NCBI GenBank assembly: GCA_900551325.1 | Contig: URVM01000007.1 | Location: 135,464 to 199,463, forward strand | Origin: an uncultured Eubacteriales bacterium | GTDB lineage: Bacteria; Bacillota; Clostridia; Lachnospirales; Cellulosilyticaceae | Direction of reading: 5' to 3' | DNA: 64,000 bases | In this document: positions 26,577-35,000 of the stretch, piece after piece | Layout of the letters: each line of letters opens with the position of its first letter | Numbering within the stretch: the first letter of the stretch is position 1 | Notes under the pieces: generated by a model | What the model was told of the DNA's origin: nothing | Database searches by the model: none | Seen by the model: only the letters and a program-made list of their open reading frames with translations | Made by a program: the position numbers and the translations under genes

Positions 26577-26636
26577 ATGTAACAAATGAAATAAATACAT
26601 AATAAATGAAACAAGTACATAATAAATGGCAACAAG
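26577..26636 (+). repeat. Three 20-bp tandem repeats in a gene leader
   Basis: Units of the form ACATAATAAATGAAACAAGT run three times without gaps up to 10 bp before the SH3-protein start; the AAGGAG site begins inside the last unit. The first unit is the most diverged. Confidence 0.6.
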
Positions 26637-26645
26637 GAGTAACTT

Positions 26646-27548
26646 ATGAAAAAGACAACTATAAAGTTCTTATTATGCACAGCTCTATTAACAATGATGG
26701 GGAGCCAAACTTTTGCTTGTGTAATTGGAACGATTACTACAAACGGTGCAGTAGCCTATAATATGGAAGAACAATATATTGTAGAATTAAATAAAGATAT
26801 GCCAGTTAAAATTATAGATTTACAAGAAGAGCAAGATACTTACTTAATAGAAGTGGATGATCAAGTAGTAAACTTAAATAAAGATGTGGTGGCTATTCGT
26901 AAAGTAATAATGAAAACAAATATAGAAAATGTTAAACTAAGAAAAGCACCAGACCCAGATGCTGAACTTATATGTACACTCGGTGAAGGAGAAGTAGTAA
27001 GTGTACTTTTCCAAAGTGGAAATTGGTATAATGTAGTACTAGATGATGGAACAGAAGGTTTTATATATAAGGATCAATTAGTAAAAGAAGAATTAGACTT
27101 ACTTCCTGAAAAAGAATTTAATACTCAAAAGGTTGAAGTACTTCATTGGAATGAGGCTAAACAGGTTATACCAAGAGGAGCAGTTGTAACTATTGAAGAT
27201 GTTTATACTGGTAAAACATTTCAAGTTAAACGTACATTTGGAACAAATCATGCAGATGTAGAGGCACTTACAACTTCTGACACACAAATGATTAAGAGAA
27301 TTTGGGGAGGTTTTTCTTGGGAAAGAAGACCAGTTATTGTACATACTAACGGACGTATGTTAGCAGCCTCATTAGCAGGTATGCCTCATGCAGGTGACTC
27401 TCTAGATGCTGTTGCTGGAAATGGCATGAGTGGTGTTATAGACCTGCACTTTGTAGGCAGTAAACGACATAAAGAAGGAAATATAGCAGCAGTTGTAGAC
27501 CCACAACACCAAGCAGCAATAAAAGTAGCTGCAAACTATAAAAAGTAA
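26646..27548 (+). CDS. Secreted SH3-domain protein
   Basis: 300 aa. Signal peptide (about 1-24), a bacterial SH3 domain at about 95-148 (VKLRKAPDPDAELICTLGEGEVV, NWYNVVLDDGTEGFIYKD), then a conserved C-terminal domain of about 130 residues (WNEAKQVIPRGAVVTIEDVY, FGTNHADVEALT, GMPHAGDSLDAVAGNGMSGV) found in exported clostridial proteins. SH3b domains generally bind peptidoglycan; the C-terminal domain has conserved His/Asp residues (NHADVE, HAGDS, DLHF) and might be a wall enzyme, but no catalytic role is established by sequence alone. Confidence 0.8.
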   Translation: MKKTTIKFLLCTALLTMMGSQTFACVIGTITTNGAVAYNMEEQYIVELNKDMPVKIIDLQEEQDTYLIEVDDQVVNLNKDVVAIRKVIMKTNIENVKLRKAPDPDAELICTLGEGEVVSVLFQSGNWYNVVLDDGTEGFIYKDQLVKEELDLLPEKEFNTQKVEVLHWNEAKQVIPRGAVVTIEDVYTGKTFQVKRTFGTNHADVEALTTSDTQMIKRIWGGFSWERRPVIVHTNGRMLAASLAGMPHAGDSLDAVAGNGMSGVIDLHFVGSKRHKEGNIAAVVDPQHQAAIKVAANYKK

Positions 27549-27550
27549 AT

Positions 27551-27687
27551 ATAGAGATAAGCATAAAGAAAAAATAACAAAGAGTAAATAACAAAGGGTA
27601 AATCATGAAGATTATATCATAAGAGATAAATATAAAGAGTAGCTGATAAAAGATAAACCATAAAAGATAAATTATAAAATATATAAT
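27551..27687 (+). repeat. Degenerate 14-bp tandem array downstream of the SH3 gene
   Basis: Units such as ATAACAAAGAGTAA, ATAACAAAGGGTAA and ATAAAAGATAAACC follow one another with a 14-bp period; the last three units at 27646-27687 are the clearest. AT-rich, no coding potential. Function unknown. Confidence 0.5.
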
Positions 27688-27733
27688 TATAATGAAACAG
27701 ATAATAAGTTTTAGAAAATGAATATAATATACA

Positions 27734-27777
27734 AAAAGAGCTGTAAAACTAGAAATTTCTAGTTTTACAGCTCTTTT
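27734..27777. terminator. Bidirectional terminator between SH3 gene and sppA
   Basis: Perfect 22-bp inverted repeat beginning AAAAGAGCTGTAAAAC with A-rich and T-rich outer arms; serves both convergent genes. Confidence 0.9.
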
Positions 27778-27803
27778 ATCCATTTAACTAACGAGGGTGA
27801 ATG

Positions 27804-28781
27804 TTAATATTTAAAAGGAAGGTCACAATAATATCCAAATTTTGAAATCCCTTCTTCAAACTGAAGTAAGGTAGAAAGTTCACTTTTAGGTGTTAATTTT
27901 GATACTTTAAGTAAAAGCGAATCAAAAAAGGATGGACTACTTGGTGTTAAATAATTTAGAGGTAAACCTGCTAAGCCTTCCGTTTCACCAATGATAGATA
28001 GTGTATCATCAAAATTACCAATTTCATCTACTAATCCATTTGCTAAAGCTTGTTTAGCTGTATAAATACGTCCATCTGCTAATTTACTAGCTTCTTCAAA
28101 AGAAAGGTTACGGCCTGTAGCTACAACTTCAATAAATTGATTATGAGTTTCATCTAGCATGCTTTGTAAAATTTCTCTTTGTTCATCTGTTAAAGGTTGT
28201 GTGCCATTTCCCATAGCTTTGTTTTTTCCAGCTGTAATGGTTTCTACCTTAATACCTAATTTCTCATATAATCCAGACATATCCATAACATTTTGCATAA
28301 TGACACCTATAGAGCCTGTAATCGTATTACGGTTACAAATAATTTTATCAGCAGCACAAGCAATATAATAACCGCCAGAAGCAGCTGTACTACCAAAACT
28401 AGCATAGATAGGGCGACCTGTATTTTTGTATTCTAAAAGTTTTAAATAGATTTCATCTGTATGATAGACAGAACCACCAGGTGAATCAATAAAAATTATA
28501 AGGCCTTTACTAGAAGTATCATCAATAAGTGTATTAAGGCTATCTATAATAAAAGTATGATTATAAGATGAGGTTGAAAAGAGACTATCATCACTTGCAC
28601 CTATAATACCTTCAATTTTTAATACATCAACACGATCTCCTATAGTAGAAGATGAAATGGAAGTATAAGAACTACTCTTACTTATATTTATGATAAAAAC
28701 AAACATAAGTACAACAACAAGAATAAAAGAAAGAACACAGCTTCCTATAGCAATAAAAAGACCCATTTTGCGATTTTGCAT
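27804..28781 (-). CDS. sppA: Signal peptide peptidase SppA
   Basis: 325 aa, short Gram-positive form. N-terminal TM anchor (about 9-32), then a ClpP-like fold with FIDSPGGSV, the nucleophile Ser135 in STAASGGYY, and a lysine-containing segment AGKNKAMG with Lys188 as the likely general base, about 53 residues away as in Bacillus SppA. It degrades leftover signal peptides in or at the membrane. It is transcribed alone, toward a shared terminator, with the apbE terminator upstream. Confidence 0.93.
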   Translation of the reverse strand: MQNRKMGLFIAIGSCVLSFILVVVLMFVFIINISKSSSYTSISSSTIGDRVDVLKIEGIIGASDDSLFSTSSYNHTFIIDSLNTLIDDTSSKGLIIFIDSPGGSVYHTDEIYLKLLEYKNTGRPIYASFGSTAASGGYYIACAADKIICNRNTITGSIGVIMQNVMDMSGLYEKLGIKVETITAGKNKAMGNGTQPLTDEQREILQSMLDETHNQFIEVVATGRNLSFEEASKLADGRIYTAKQALANGLVDEIGNFDDTLSIIGETEGLAGLPLNYLTPSSPSFFDSLLLKVSKLTPKSELSTLLQFEEGISKFGYYCDLPFKY

Positions 28782-28885
28782 TTCAATCCCCCTAAGATTT
28801 TATGACTTCAAATAGTACTGATAAGATAATGGATAAGATATTGTATATCCTATTATAGACTAAAGAGGAGTATGATAGAAATAAA

Positions 28886-28925
28886 ATACTCTCAAAATAT
28901 TAAAAACTTAATATTTTGAGAGTAT
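28886..28925 (-). terminator. Terminator after apbE
   Basis: 18-bp stem ATACTCTCAAAATATTAA with its complement; read on the minus strand a TTTTATTTC tail follows. Confidence 0.8.
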
Positions 28926-28951
28926 AAATCAATTTAACTATATAGGAAGGA

Positions 28952-29992
28952 TTAATTCATTAATTCAAATGCTTCATTTGTAAGTACAAAATTCCCTTTT
29001 AATCCTTCTGTAATATAAACTTTAGAATCCTTTGTAATAAAGATAGCATCTATACCTGGAAGTGTTTGAACGAACTCAATACCTTCTTGTAAACCTTTAG
29101 AAAATACTGAAGTGGATAAAGCATCTCCATCAATAGACTTATCACTAATAATAGTTATGCCAGCTAGATCATTATCAAAAGGATAGCCTGTACTAGGATT
29201 TAAGATATGATGATATTTTTTCCCATCAGCTTCAAGATAGCGCTCATATATACCAGAAGTTACAATAGATTGGTTTGCTACAGAAATATAACCAACAGTA
29301 TTATTACGTGATTCAAATGGGTCTTGAATACCAACTTTCCATGATGAACCATCTACCTTAGTACCAAGAGTATAAACATTACCACCTAAATCAATAATAG
29401 CATGTTCTACACCTTTAGAAGTTAATAAATCAGCGATAGCATCAGCAGTATAACCTTTAGCAATACCACCTAGGTCTAATTGCATATTAGGTTTTTCAAG
29501 ATAAACAGTAGAAGCAGCTTCATCTAAAATAATACTTTCATAACCTATAAGGGGAAGAGCAGCATCTATTTCAGCTTGGCTAGGTACACGTGCTTCTGGT
29601 AAGCCAATATTCCAAAGTTTAACAATAGGTCCAACAGAAAGATCGAAAGAACCATGAGTAAGTTCACTATAATAAACGCCTTTTTGAATAATATCAAAGA
29701 GGGTATCATTTACTTTAAAAGGTGCTACACCACTAGAAGCATTTAATTCGGTAAGTAAAGTACTTTCTTTATTTAAACTAAGTTCATTTTCTAGTTCTTT
29801 AACTAGAGAAAAGGCATCATCAAGGATAGCCTCATCTTGATGGTCAAATAAAGAAACACTTACAGTAGTTCCCATAAGTAATTCAGTGCGCTTTAGAGGA
29901 GTAGTATTTTGGGGAGTTTTACTAGTGCAGCCCACAAACATAAGGGGTAGTGTACAAAGGGTTAGTGTGAGCATTTTAAAAAAGGTCTTCAT
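28952..29992 (-). CDS. apbE: ApbE-type FAD:protein FMN transferase, lipoprotein
   Basis: 346 aa. Lipobox FVGC (Cys22). ApbE motifs: LMGTTVSVSLF, PIVKLWNIG, LDLGGIAKGYTADAIADLL, IDLGGNVYTLG, HHILNPSTGYPFDN and SIDGDALSTSVF. It transfers FMN from FAD to a threonine in exported flavoproteins using Mg2+. The adjacent upstream gene encodes a small lipoprotein with a flavinylation motif, an obvious substrate. Together with Ndh2 and prenyl synthase this recalls the FmnB/PplA/Ndh2/DmkB set of Listeria. Confidence 0.94.
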   Translation of the reverse strand: MKTFFKMLTLTLCTLPLMFVGCTSKTPQNTTPLKRTELLMGTTVSVSLFDHQDEAILDDAFSLVKELENELSLNKESTLLTELNASSGVAPFKVNDTLFDIIQKGVYYSELTHGSFDLSVGPIVKLWNIGLPEARVPSQAEIDAALPLIGYESIILDEAASTVYLEKPNMQLDLGGIAKGYTADAIADLLTSKGVEHAIIDLGGNVYTLGTKVDGSSWKVGIQDPFESRNNTVGYISVANQSIVTSGIYERYLEADGKKYHHILNPSTGYPFDNDLAGITIISDKSIDGDALSTSVFSKGLQEGIEFVQTLPGIDAIFITKDSKVYITEGLKGNFVLTNEAFELMN

Positions 29993-30089
29993 TATTTATT
30001 CTCCTTTAATATTGATAAGACAGTTATTCTATTTTCTAATATATCATATTTCATTTTTAGGGAGTAGGTATATGTAATAAGATAGAAAA

Positions 30090-30128
30090 TACAAAACAAA
30101 AAAGGATGCTTGAACAAGTCAAACATCC
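30090..30128 (-). terminator. Terminator after the FMN-binding lipoprotein gene
   Basis: GGATGCTTGA and TCAAACATCC (one mismatch) pair around ACAAG; the minus-strand tail is T-rich (TTTTTTGTTTT). Confidence 0.7.
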
Positions 30129-30146
30129 CATTTAAACAAAATGTAA

Positions 30147-30650
30147 TTACTCAGCTGCTGGAGCTTCAACAACTGCTACTTCTGTATTACCTTCTTGCAT
30201 ATTAGCCATAAGAGCTGTAGCTAATGTTTTAAAGTCATTTGATGAGCTTGTAGCACCTGTTACAACATCTACTTTAGCAGGATCTTGAGCAGTAACAAAT
30301 CCTTCTGCTAAAGCTGGAGAGAATTCAGCAGGGCTTGTGCCAGCGATTTCTTTCATTTTTGTATTGTACTCTTCGTCAGCTGATTTTAAACCACCTGCTT
30401 CGTTTGCATAATCAAATGTAGCAGCTGTGATTTGACCACCTTCAACAGTTGCTTCAACGAAAGCTTTCCAACCACGTTCGTCAGCTTTGTCGTACTCAGC
30501 TCTGTATGAACCATCTTTTAAAGCAGCAGCTTCTTCTGTAGCTGGAGCTTCTGTAGCTGGAGTTTCTGCTGGTGCTTGACTACAAGCTGTAAGTGAACCA
30601 AGTGCAACTACTGATGCACACATTAACGCGAAAAGTTTTTTATTTTTCAT
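30147..30650 (-). CDS. FMN-binding lipoprotein (PplA-like)
   Basis: 167 aa. Lipobox LTAC (Cys23), a Pro/Thr/Ala/Glu-rich linker (about 25-45), then one FMN_bind domain (DGSYRAEYD, WKAFVEATVEGGQI) ending in DVVTGATSSS (128-137). This fits the ApbE target pattern D-x-x-T-G-A-T, making Thr134 the likely site of covalent FMN. It would shuttle electrons outside the membrane. Transcribed divergently from the Ndh2-like gene and just upstream of apbE. Listeria PplA has two such domains; this protein has one. Confidence 0.88.
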   Translation of the reverse strand: MKNKKLFALMCASVVALGSLTACSQAPAETPATEAPATEEAAALKDGSYRAEYDKADERGWKAFVEATVEGGQITAATFDYANEAGGLKSADEEYNTKMKEIAGTSPAEFSPALAEGFVTAQDPAKVDVVTGATSSSNDFKTLATALMANMQEGNTEVAVVEAPAAE

Positions 30651-30971
30651 GACAATTCTCCTAATTTTAAATTATTATATGTATAATAAATCATAACTTA
30701 TTTTATCCAGTAAATGTTAACAAAATATGAAAATAAAGCGAACAAAACGTTAACAAAGTTAAAAAGTTAACAGCTCCATAATATATGATAAATCTACAAA
30801 ACCCATGAAAACATTAGAAAAGTGTCTAGAAATGTCTTGATTAAAAGTAATAAAAACCCATAATATTACACCTGATAAGATAATTTTTAAACTAGACAAG
30901 AATTACAAAGTTGTGTAAAATGTATGTAGAAATGGAAAAAAATTATGTTCAGTAATTAAAGGAGAAAAGTC
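30651..30971. promoter_or_regulatory. Divergent regulatory region with three GTTAAC(A) sites
   Basis: 321 bp between the lipoprotein and Ndh2-like genes. GTTAACA occurs at 30716-30722, 30749-30755 and 30766-30772, each a 6-bp palindrome plus A. The halves resemble part of the Rex operator (TTGTTAA-N4-TTAACAA) but no complete Rex site was found. A TATAAT-like element reading toward the lipoprotein gene lies near 30680. No gene is supported here. Confidence 0.4.
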
Positions 30972-32834
30972 ATGGCAGCGACAAATATTGTTATTTTGGG
31001 TGCAGGTTATGCAGGTGTACATGCAGCCAAAAAATTAGCTAAGAAGTACAAGAAAAATGATGATGTGACTATTACACTCATTGACAAAAATCCTTACCAT
31101 ACACTTATGACAGAACTTCATGAAGTGGCTGGTGGACGTGTACCAGAAGAATCTGTTAAGTTAGACTTACACAAGATCTTCCACCGTACAAAAGTAAATG
31201 TAGTAGTAGATTACATTGAAAATGTAGACTTAGAAAAACAAGTTGTTAAAACAACACATGGTACATATGATTATTCATATTTAATGGTAGGTTTAGGAAG
31301 TGAGCCAGCATATTTTGGGGTACCAGGTGTTAAAGAACATGGATTTAGCCTTTGGTCTTTAGATGATGCACTTACAATTCGTGAACATATTAAACGTCAG
31401 TTTAAAATGGCATCACTTGAAAGAGATGAAAAATTAAGACGTGAGATGCTTACTTTCATCGTAGCAGGTGCAGGCTTTACAGGTGTTGAAATGGCTGGAG
31501 AGCTTCTTGAATGGAAAGATACATTAGCAGCTAAATATCATGTAGATGTAGAAGAAGTTCAAGTATATGTTGTAGAAGCAGCAGGAACTATCCTTAACAT
31601 GCTTGATCAAAAACAAGCAGGTAAAGCTGAAAAATACATGGTTAAAAATAAAATTGAAGTACTTAAGAGTGCTCCTATTACAGAAGTTAAAGAAGACTGT
31701 ATTATCCTTAAAGATGGTAGAAAGATTGCAACACGTACACTTATTTGGACATGTGGTATTCAATGTGCTTCTAGTGCAGCAGATGTAGCTGTAGAAAAAA
31801 CACGTGCAAACCGTCTTAAAGCAAATCAATATATGCAAGCAGAAGGTCATGACAATGTGTATGTAATTGGTGACTGTGCATATAATGAGGAAAATGGAAA
31901 CTGTACAAATCCTCAAATCGTAGAAGCAGCAGAACAAACAGCTGCAACAGCTGCAAAAAATATCATTGCTTCTATTGAAAACAAAGAAAAGGTAGCATTT
32001 AAAGGTAACTATCATGGTTTCATGGTTTCTATTGGTGGTCGCTATGGTGTTGCTAACCTTTCAGGAATCAAACTTTCTGGTTTCTTTGCAATGGTAATGA
32101 AACATATCGTAAACTTATATTATCTTTTTGGTGTATTAAATATTTATTCTGTATACCACTACTTACAACATGAATTCTTTGATATGAAACAAAATAGAAA
32201 TATTATGAGAGGTCATATTTCTTCAGTAGGAAATCGTTTATGGACAGTACCTCTTAGACTTTACATTGGTTGTTTATGGTTATTAGAAGGTCTTAAAAAG
32301 TTATTTGGTGAAGGCACATGGGATACTATGTGGGCAAACTTTGGAACTAGTGATTTTGCACTACAAATTGGTTCAGATAGCTGGATTAAAGCAGGTAACA
32401 TAAAAATGCCATTTGAATGGTTATATGATGCAGTATCATCAGCATCACAATCAGGAGATGCAGGGGCAGCACTTGCAGAACCTATTTTAAATAAAATGCC
32501 AGGTTTCTATGAAGCAGTAATGAAAGTTATGATTCCAACTCCAGAGATGGCAACATTCTTCCAAACAATCGTAGTTATTACTGAAATTTGTATTGGTCTT
32601 GCGCTTCTTGCTGGTTTATTCACTTGGTTAGCATCAGCTGCTTCAGCGTTTATGACAATTAACTTCATATTATCAGCTATGGCTGGTTGGGACATTTTAT
32701 GGTTTACTTTCGGTTCTATTGCACTTATGAACGGATGTGGACGTGCGTTTGGCCTTGATCATTATGTAATGCCATGGATTAACAAACTAGTTGGTAATTG
32801 GTGGCTTGGTAAAAATAAACATATCTACAAATAA
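30972..32834 (+). CDS. Type II NADH dehydrogenase fused to a DoxX-like membrane domain (Ndh2-like)
   Basis: 620 aa. N-terminal FAD motif GAGYAGVHAAKKL (8-20), second Rossmann motif AGAGFTGVEMAGEL, TCGIQ and VIGDCAY FAD-contact segments give a complete NDH-2 core (to about 400). The remaining 200 residues hold about four TM helices with PLRLYIGCLWLLEGLKKL and ITEICIGLALLAGLF, a DoxX-like pattern. Such membrane-tailed Ndh2 proteins pass NADH electrons to quinone for extracellular electron transfer in Listeria. Prenyl synthase follows after 20 bp. Could alternatively serve general NADH oxidation. Confidence 0.88.
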   Translation: MAATNIVILGAGYAGVHAAKKLAKKYKKNDDVTITLIDKNPYHTLMTELHEVAGGRVPEESVKLDLHKIFHRTKVNVVVDYIENVDLEKQVVKTTHGTYDYSYLMVGLGSEPAYFGVPGVKEHGFSLWSLDDALTIREHIKRQFKMASLERDEKLRREMLTFIVAGAGFTGVEMAGELLEWKDTLAAKYHVDVEEVQVYVVEAAGTILNMLDQKQAGKAEKYMVKNKIEVLKSAPITEVKEDCIILKDGRKIATRTLIWTCGIQCASSAADVAVEKTRANRLKANQYMQAEGHDNVYVIGDCAYNEENGNCTNPQIVEAAEQTAATAAKNIIASIENKEKVAFKGNYHGFMVSIGGRYGVANLSGIKLSGFFAMVMKHIVNLYYLFGVLNIYSVYHYLQHEFFDMKQNRNIMRGHISSVGNRLWTVPLRLYIGCLWLLEGLKKLFGEGTWDTMWANFGTSDFALQIGSDSWIKAGNIKMPFEWLYDAVSSASQSGDAGAALAEPILNKMPGFYEAVMKVMIPTPEMATFFQTIVVITEICIGLALLAGLFTWLASAASAFMTINFILSAMAGWDILWFTFGSIALMNGCGRAFGLDHYVMPWINKLVGNWWLGKNKHIYK

Positions 32835-32854
32835 TACAAGAATGAGGTGAAGGC

Positions 32855-33820
32855 ATGCATAACATTTGGAATCAGTATCCAGAAATCAAGAATGAATTAC
32901 TAGAAATTATTAAGTTAATGGATAAAAATGCGAAATGTAAGGATAAGGTAATAGAAAGTTCTATTAAAGATCTTATTCATGCAAATGGCAAAATGATTAG
33001 GCCTGCCTTTACAGTTCTTGCAGCACATTTTGGAGAATATGAAGGAGAAAAGGTACGTGCGCTAGCTTCTGTAGTAGAACTATTCCATATGGCTACTTTG
33101 GTACATGATGATGTAATAGACGATGCAGCTTTAAGAAGAGGCGTACCTACTATTCAATCTAAATATGGAAAAGAATATGCAGTTTACATAGGTGACTATT
33201 TATTCTGCATATGCTTTAAAATTTTGGCACAGACAGCTTCACTTCAAAGTATTCAGGTAGATAGCTTATCTATGTCACGTATTTGTCTTGGAGAAGTAGA
33301 GCAGCTTAACTCTAGATTTAATACAGATGTTTCTGTAAAGAACTATTTAAGACGTATTGCTGGTAAAACAGCTGAATTATTTTCGCTAAGTCTATACATT
33401 GGTGCAGCTGAAAGTGGATGTAGTGATAAACTTGCAAAAACATTTTGGCGTATAGGTCACCATGTAGGTATGGCTTTCCAAATCATTGATGATATCCTTG
33501 ATTATACAGGTAGTGAAGAATCTGTAGGTAAAGATCATGCAAAGGATATTCAAGAAGGTGTATTTAATTTACCACTAATTTATGCACTTGAAAAAGGTCC
33601 AAATGAATTAATAGAATTGCTTCAAAACCATCCTTATGATGAAGCACAGTTAAAAGAGATTATTAGACTTGTATATGCTCATGGTGGTATTGATAAAGCT
33701 AGAAAGTTAGCTCATCAATATACACAAAAAGCTTATAAACATATTTATAAACTTCCAGATAATGAGTATAGAAGTATTCTTCTTGAAGTAGTTCATAAGC
33801 TTTTAGATAGAGAATACTAA
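32855..33820 (+). CDS. Polyprenyl diphosphate synthase (DmkB/HepT-like)
   Basis: 321 aa. First aspartate-rich motif DDVIDDAALRRG and second DDILD (QIIDDILDYTG), both complete, with GKMIRPAFTVL near the N-terminus and KDIQEGVFNLPLIYAL at the C-terminal side. The family makes long-chain prenyl diphosphates for quinone side chains. It shares a transcript with the Ndh2-like gene, pointing to a dedicated demethylmenaquinone or menaquinone pool; no DmkA-type prenyltransferase lies in the window. Confidence 0.9.
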   Translation: MHNIWNQYPEIKNELLEIIKLMDKNAKCKDKVIESSIKDLIHANGKMIRPAFTVLAAHFGEYEGEKVRALASVVELFHMATLVHDDVIDDAALRRGVPTIQSKYGKEYAVYIGDYLFCICFKILAQTASLQSIQVDSLSMSRICLGEVEQLNSRFNTDVSVKNYLRRIAGKTAELFSLSLYIGAAESGCSDKLAKTFWRIGHHVGMAFQIIDDILDYTGSEESVGKDHAKDIQEGVFNLPLIYALEKGPNELIELLQNHPYDEAQLKEIIRLVYAHGGIDKARKLAHQYTQKAYKHIYKLPDNEYRSILLEVVHKLLDREY

Positions 33821-33855
33821 TCCACATATAAAATTTTATACAGATATTTAAAAAG

Positions 33856-33897
33856 AAAATAGGTAGATAGTACAAAAGTACTATCTACCTATTTTTG
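33856..33897 (+). terminator. Terminator after the polyprenyl synthase gene
   Basis: Perfect 18-bp stem AAAATAGGTAGATAGTAC around AAAA, then TTGTTTTT. Confidence 0.88.
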
Positions 33898-33913
33898 TTT
33901 TTATTAGATGTAT

Positions 33914-33942
33914 TAGACAAAGAAAAAACACATGTTTTATAT
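33914..33942 (+). promoter_or_regulatory. Possible promoter of nadABC
   Basis: TAGACA, 17 bp, TTATAT. It is the only reasonable -35/-10 pair found between the upstream terminator and nadA. Confidence 0.4.
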
Positions 33943-33970
33943 AAGATTAATTATGATATTACAAAAAAAT

Positions 33971-33996
33971 AATACATATGACAAGACATATGTATT
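33971..33996. promoter_or_regulatory. Inverted repeat, candidate operator of nadABC
   Basis: AATACATATG and CATATGTATT, perfect 10-bp arms separated by 6 bp, about 30 bp after the candidate -10 and 60 bp before nadA. NAD synthesis operons in Firmicutes are commonly repressed by NiaR; whether this is its site is unproven. Confidence 0.45.
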
Positions 33997-34055
33997 GTAA
34001 AAATTTTTAATGGGTGTTATATTAACTCATATATGACTTAAAAAAGAGGTGGATT

Positions 34056-34973
34056 ATGGAAAGGGAACAGCTTATTTGTGCTATACAAACTTTGAAAAAA
34101 GAAAAAGATGCTATTATTTTAGCTCATTATTATACGGATGGAGAAATACAAGAGTTAGCAGATTATGTAGGGGATTCTTATTATCTTTCAAAAATTGCGA
34201 AGGAAGTTCCACAACAGTTGATTGTATTTTGTGGTGTACTTTTTATGGGTGAAAGTGCAAAAATATTAAGTCCTCATAAAACAATACTTATGCCTGAAAT
34301 TAATGCAGATTGTCCAATGGCTCATATGGTAACACCAGCTCAAATTGAGTATATGAAAGAGAAGCATAAAGATTTAGCAGTAGTATGTTACATTAACTCT
34401 ACAACAGAAATAAAAGCTTTATCTGATGTATGTGTAACATCCTCAAATGCACTAAAAATTGTTCGCAATATAAAAGCTTCTAAGATTTTCTTTATACCAG
34501 ATGAAAATCTAGGCAGATATATTGCAGCACAAGTACCAGAAAAAGAATTTTTATTTAAAAAAGGTTATTGTCCTGTACATAAGAGTATGACTAAAGAAGC
34601 TTTACTAAAAGAAAAGGCAAAGTACCCTCATGCTCAAATACTTGTGCATCCAGAGTGTACCCCAGATGTTGTAGAACTGGGAGATTATGTAGGAAGTACT
34701 AGTGGAATTATTGAATATGCAACTAAAAGTCCTCATGATACTTATATTGTATGTACAGAGGTTGGGATAGAGTATCCACTAAAAATGGCTAATCCTAATA
34801 AGGCATTTCATTTTGTAGGAGATATGAGAGTATGTAAAAATATGAAATCTATTACCTTAGAAAAATTATATGAAGCATTAAGAGATGAAAAATATGAAAT
34901 TACACTTGAAGAGAAGTTAATGAAAAAAGCTGAGAATGCTCTTATACAAATGCATAAGTTAGCCGAGAACTAA
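34056..34973 (+). CDS. nadA: Quinolinate synthase NadA
   Basis: 305 aa. Start motif AHYYTDGEIQELADYVGDSYYLSKIA, then three cysteines matching the [4Fe-4S] ligands: VFCGVLFMGE, VHPECTPDVVELGDYVGSTSG and MRVCKNMKSIT. It condenses iminoaspartate with dihydroxyacetone phosphate to quinolinate. First gene of nadA-nadB-nadC, with GAGGTGG before the ATG. Confidence 0.96.
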   Translation: MEREQLICAIQTLKKEKDAIILAHYYTDGEIQELADYVGDSYYLSKIAKEVPQQLIVFCGVLFMGESAKILSPHKTILMPEINADCPMAHMVTPAQIEYMKEKHKDLAVVCYINSTTEIKALSDVCVTSSNALKIVRNIKASKIFFIPDENLGRYIAAQVPEKEFLFKKGYCPVHKSMTKEALLKEKAKYPHAQILVHPECTPDVVELGDYVGSTSGIIEYATKSPHDTYIVCTEVGIEYPLKMANPNKAFHFVGDMRVCKNMKSITLEKLYEALRDEKYEITLEEKLMKKAENALIQMHKLAEN

Positions 34974-35000
34974 AACTACCTCATTTAAAGAAGGGATATT

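Noticed and set aside
26577..26636. CRISPR array
   Set aside because: Three 20-bp units abut with no spacers.
30716..30772. Complete Rex operator
   Set aside because: Half-sites are present but never in the TTGTTAA-N4-TTAACAA arrangement.
31524..32015. 163-codon antisense frame in the Ndh2-like gene
   Set aside because: Cys/Phe-rich composition expected of an antisense shadow; no ribosome site.
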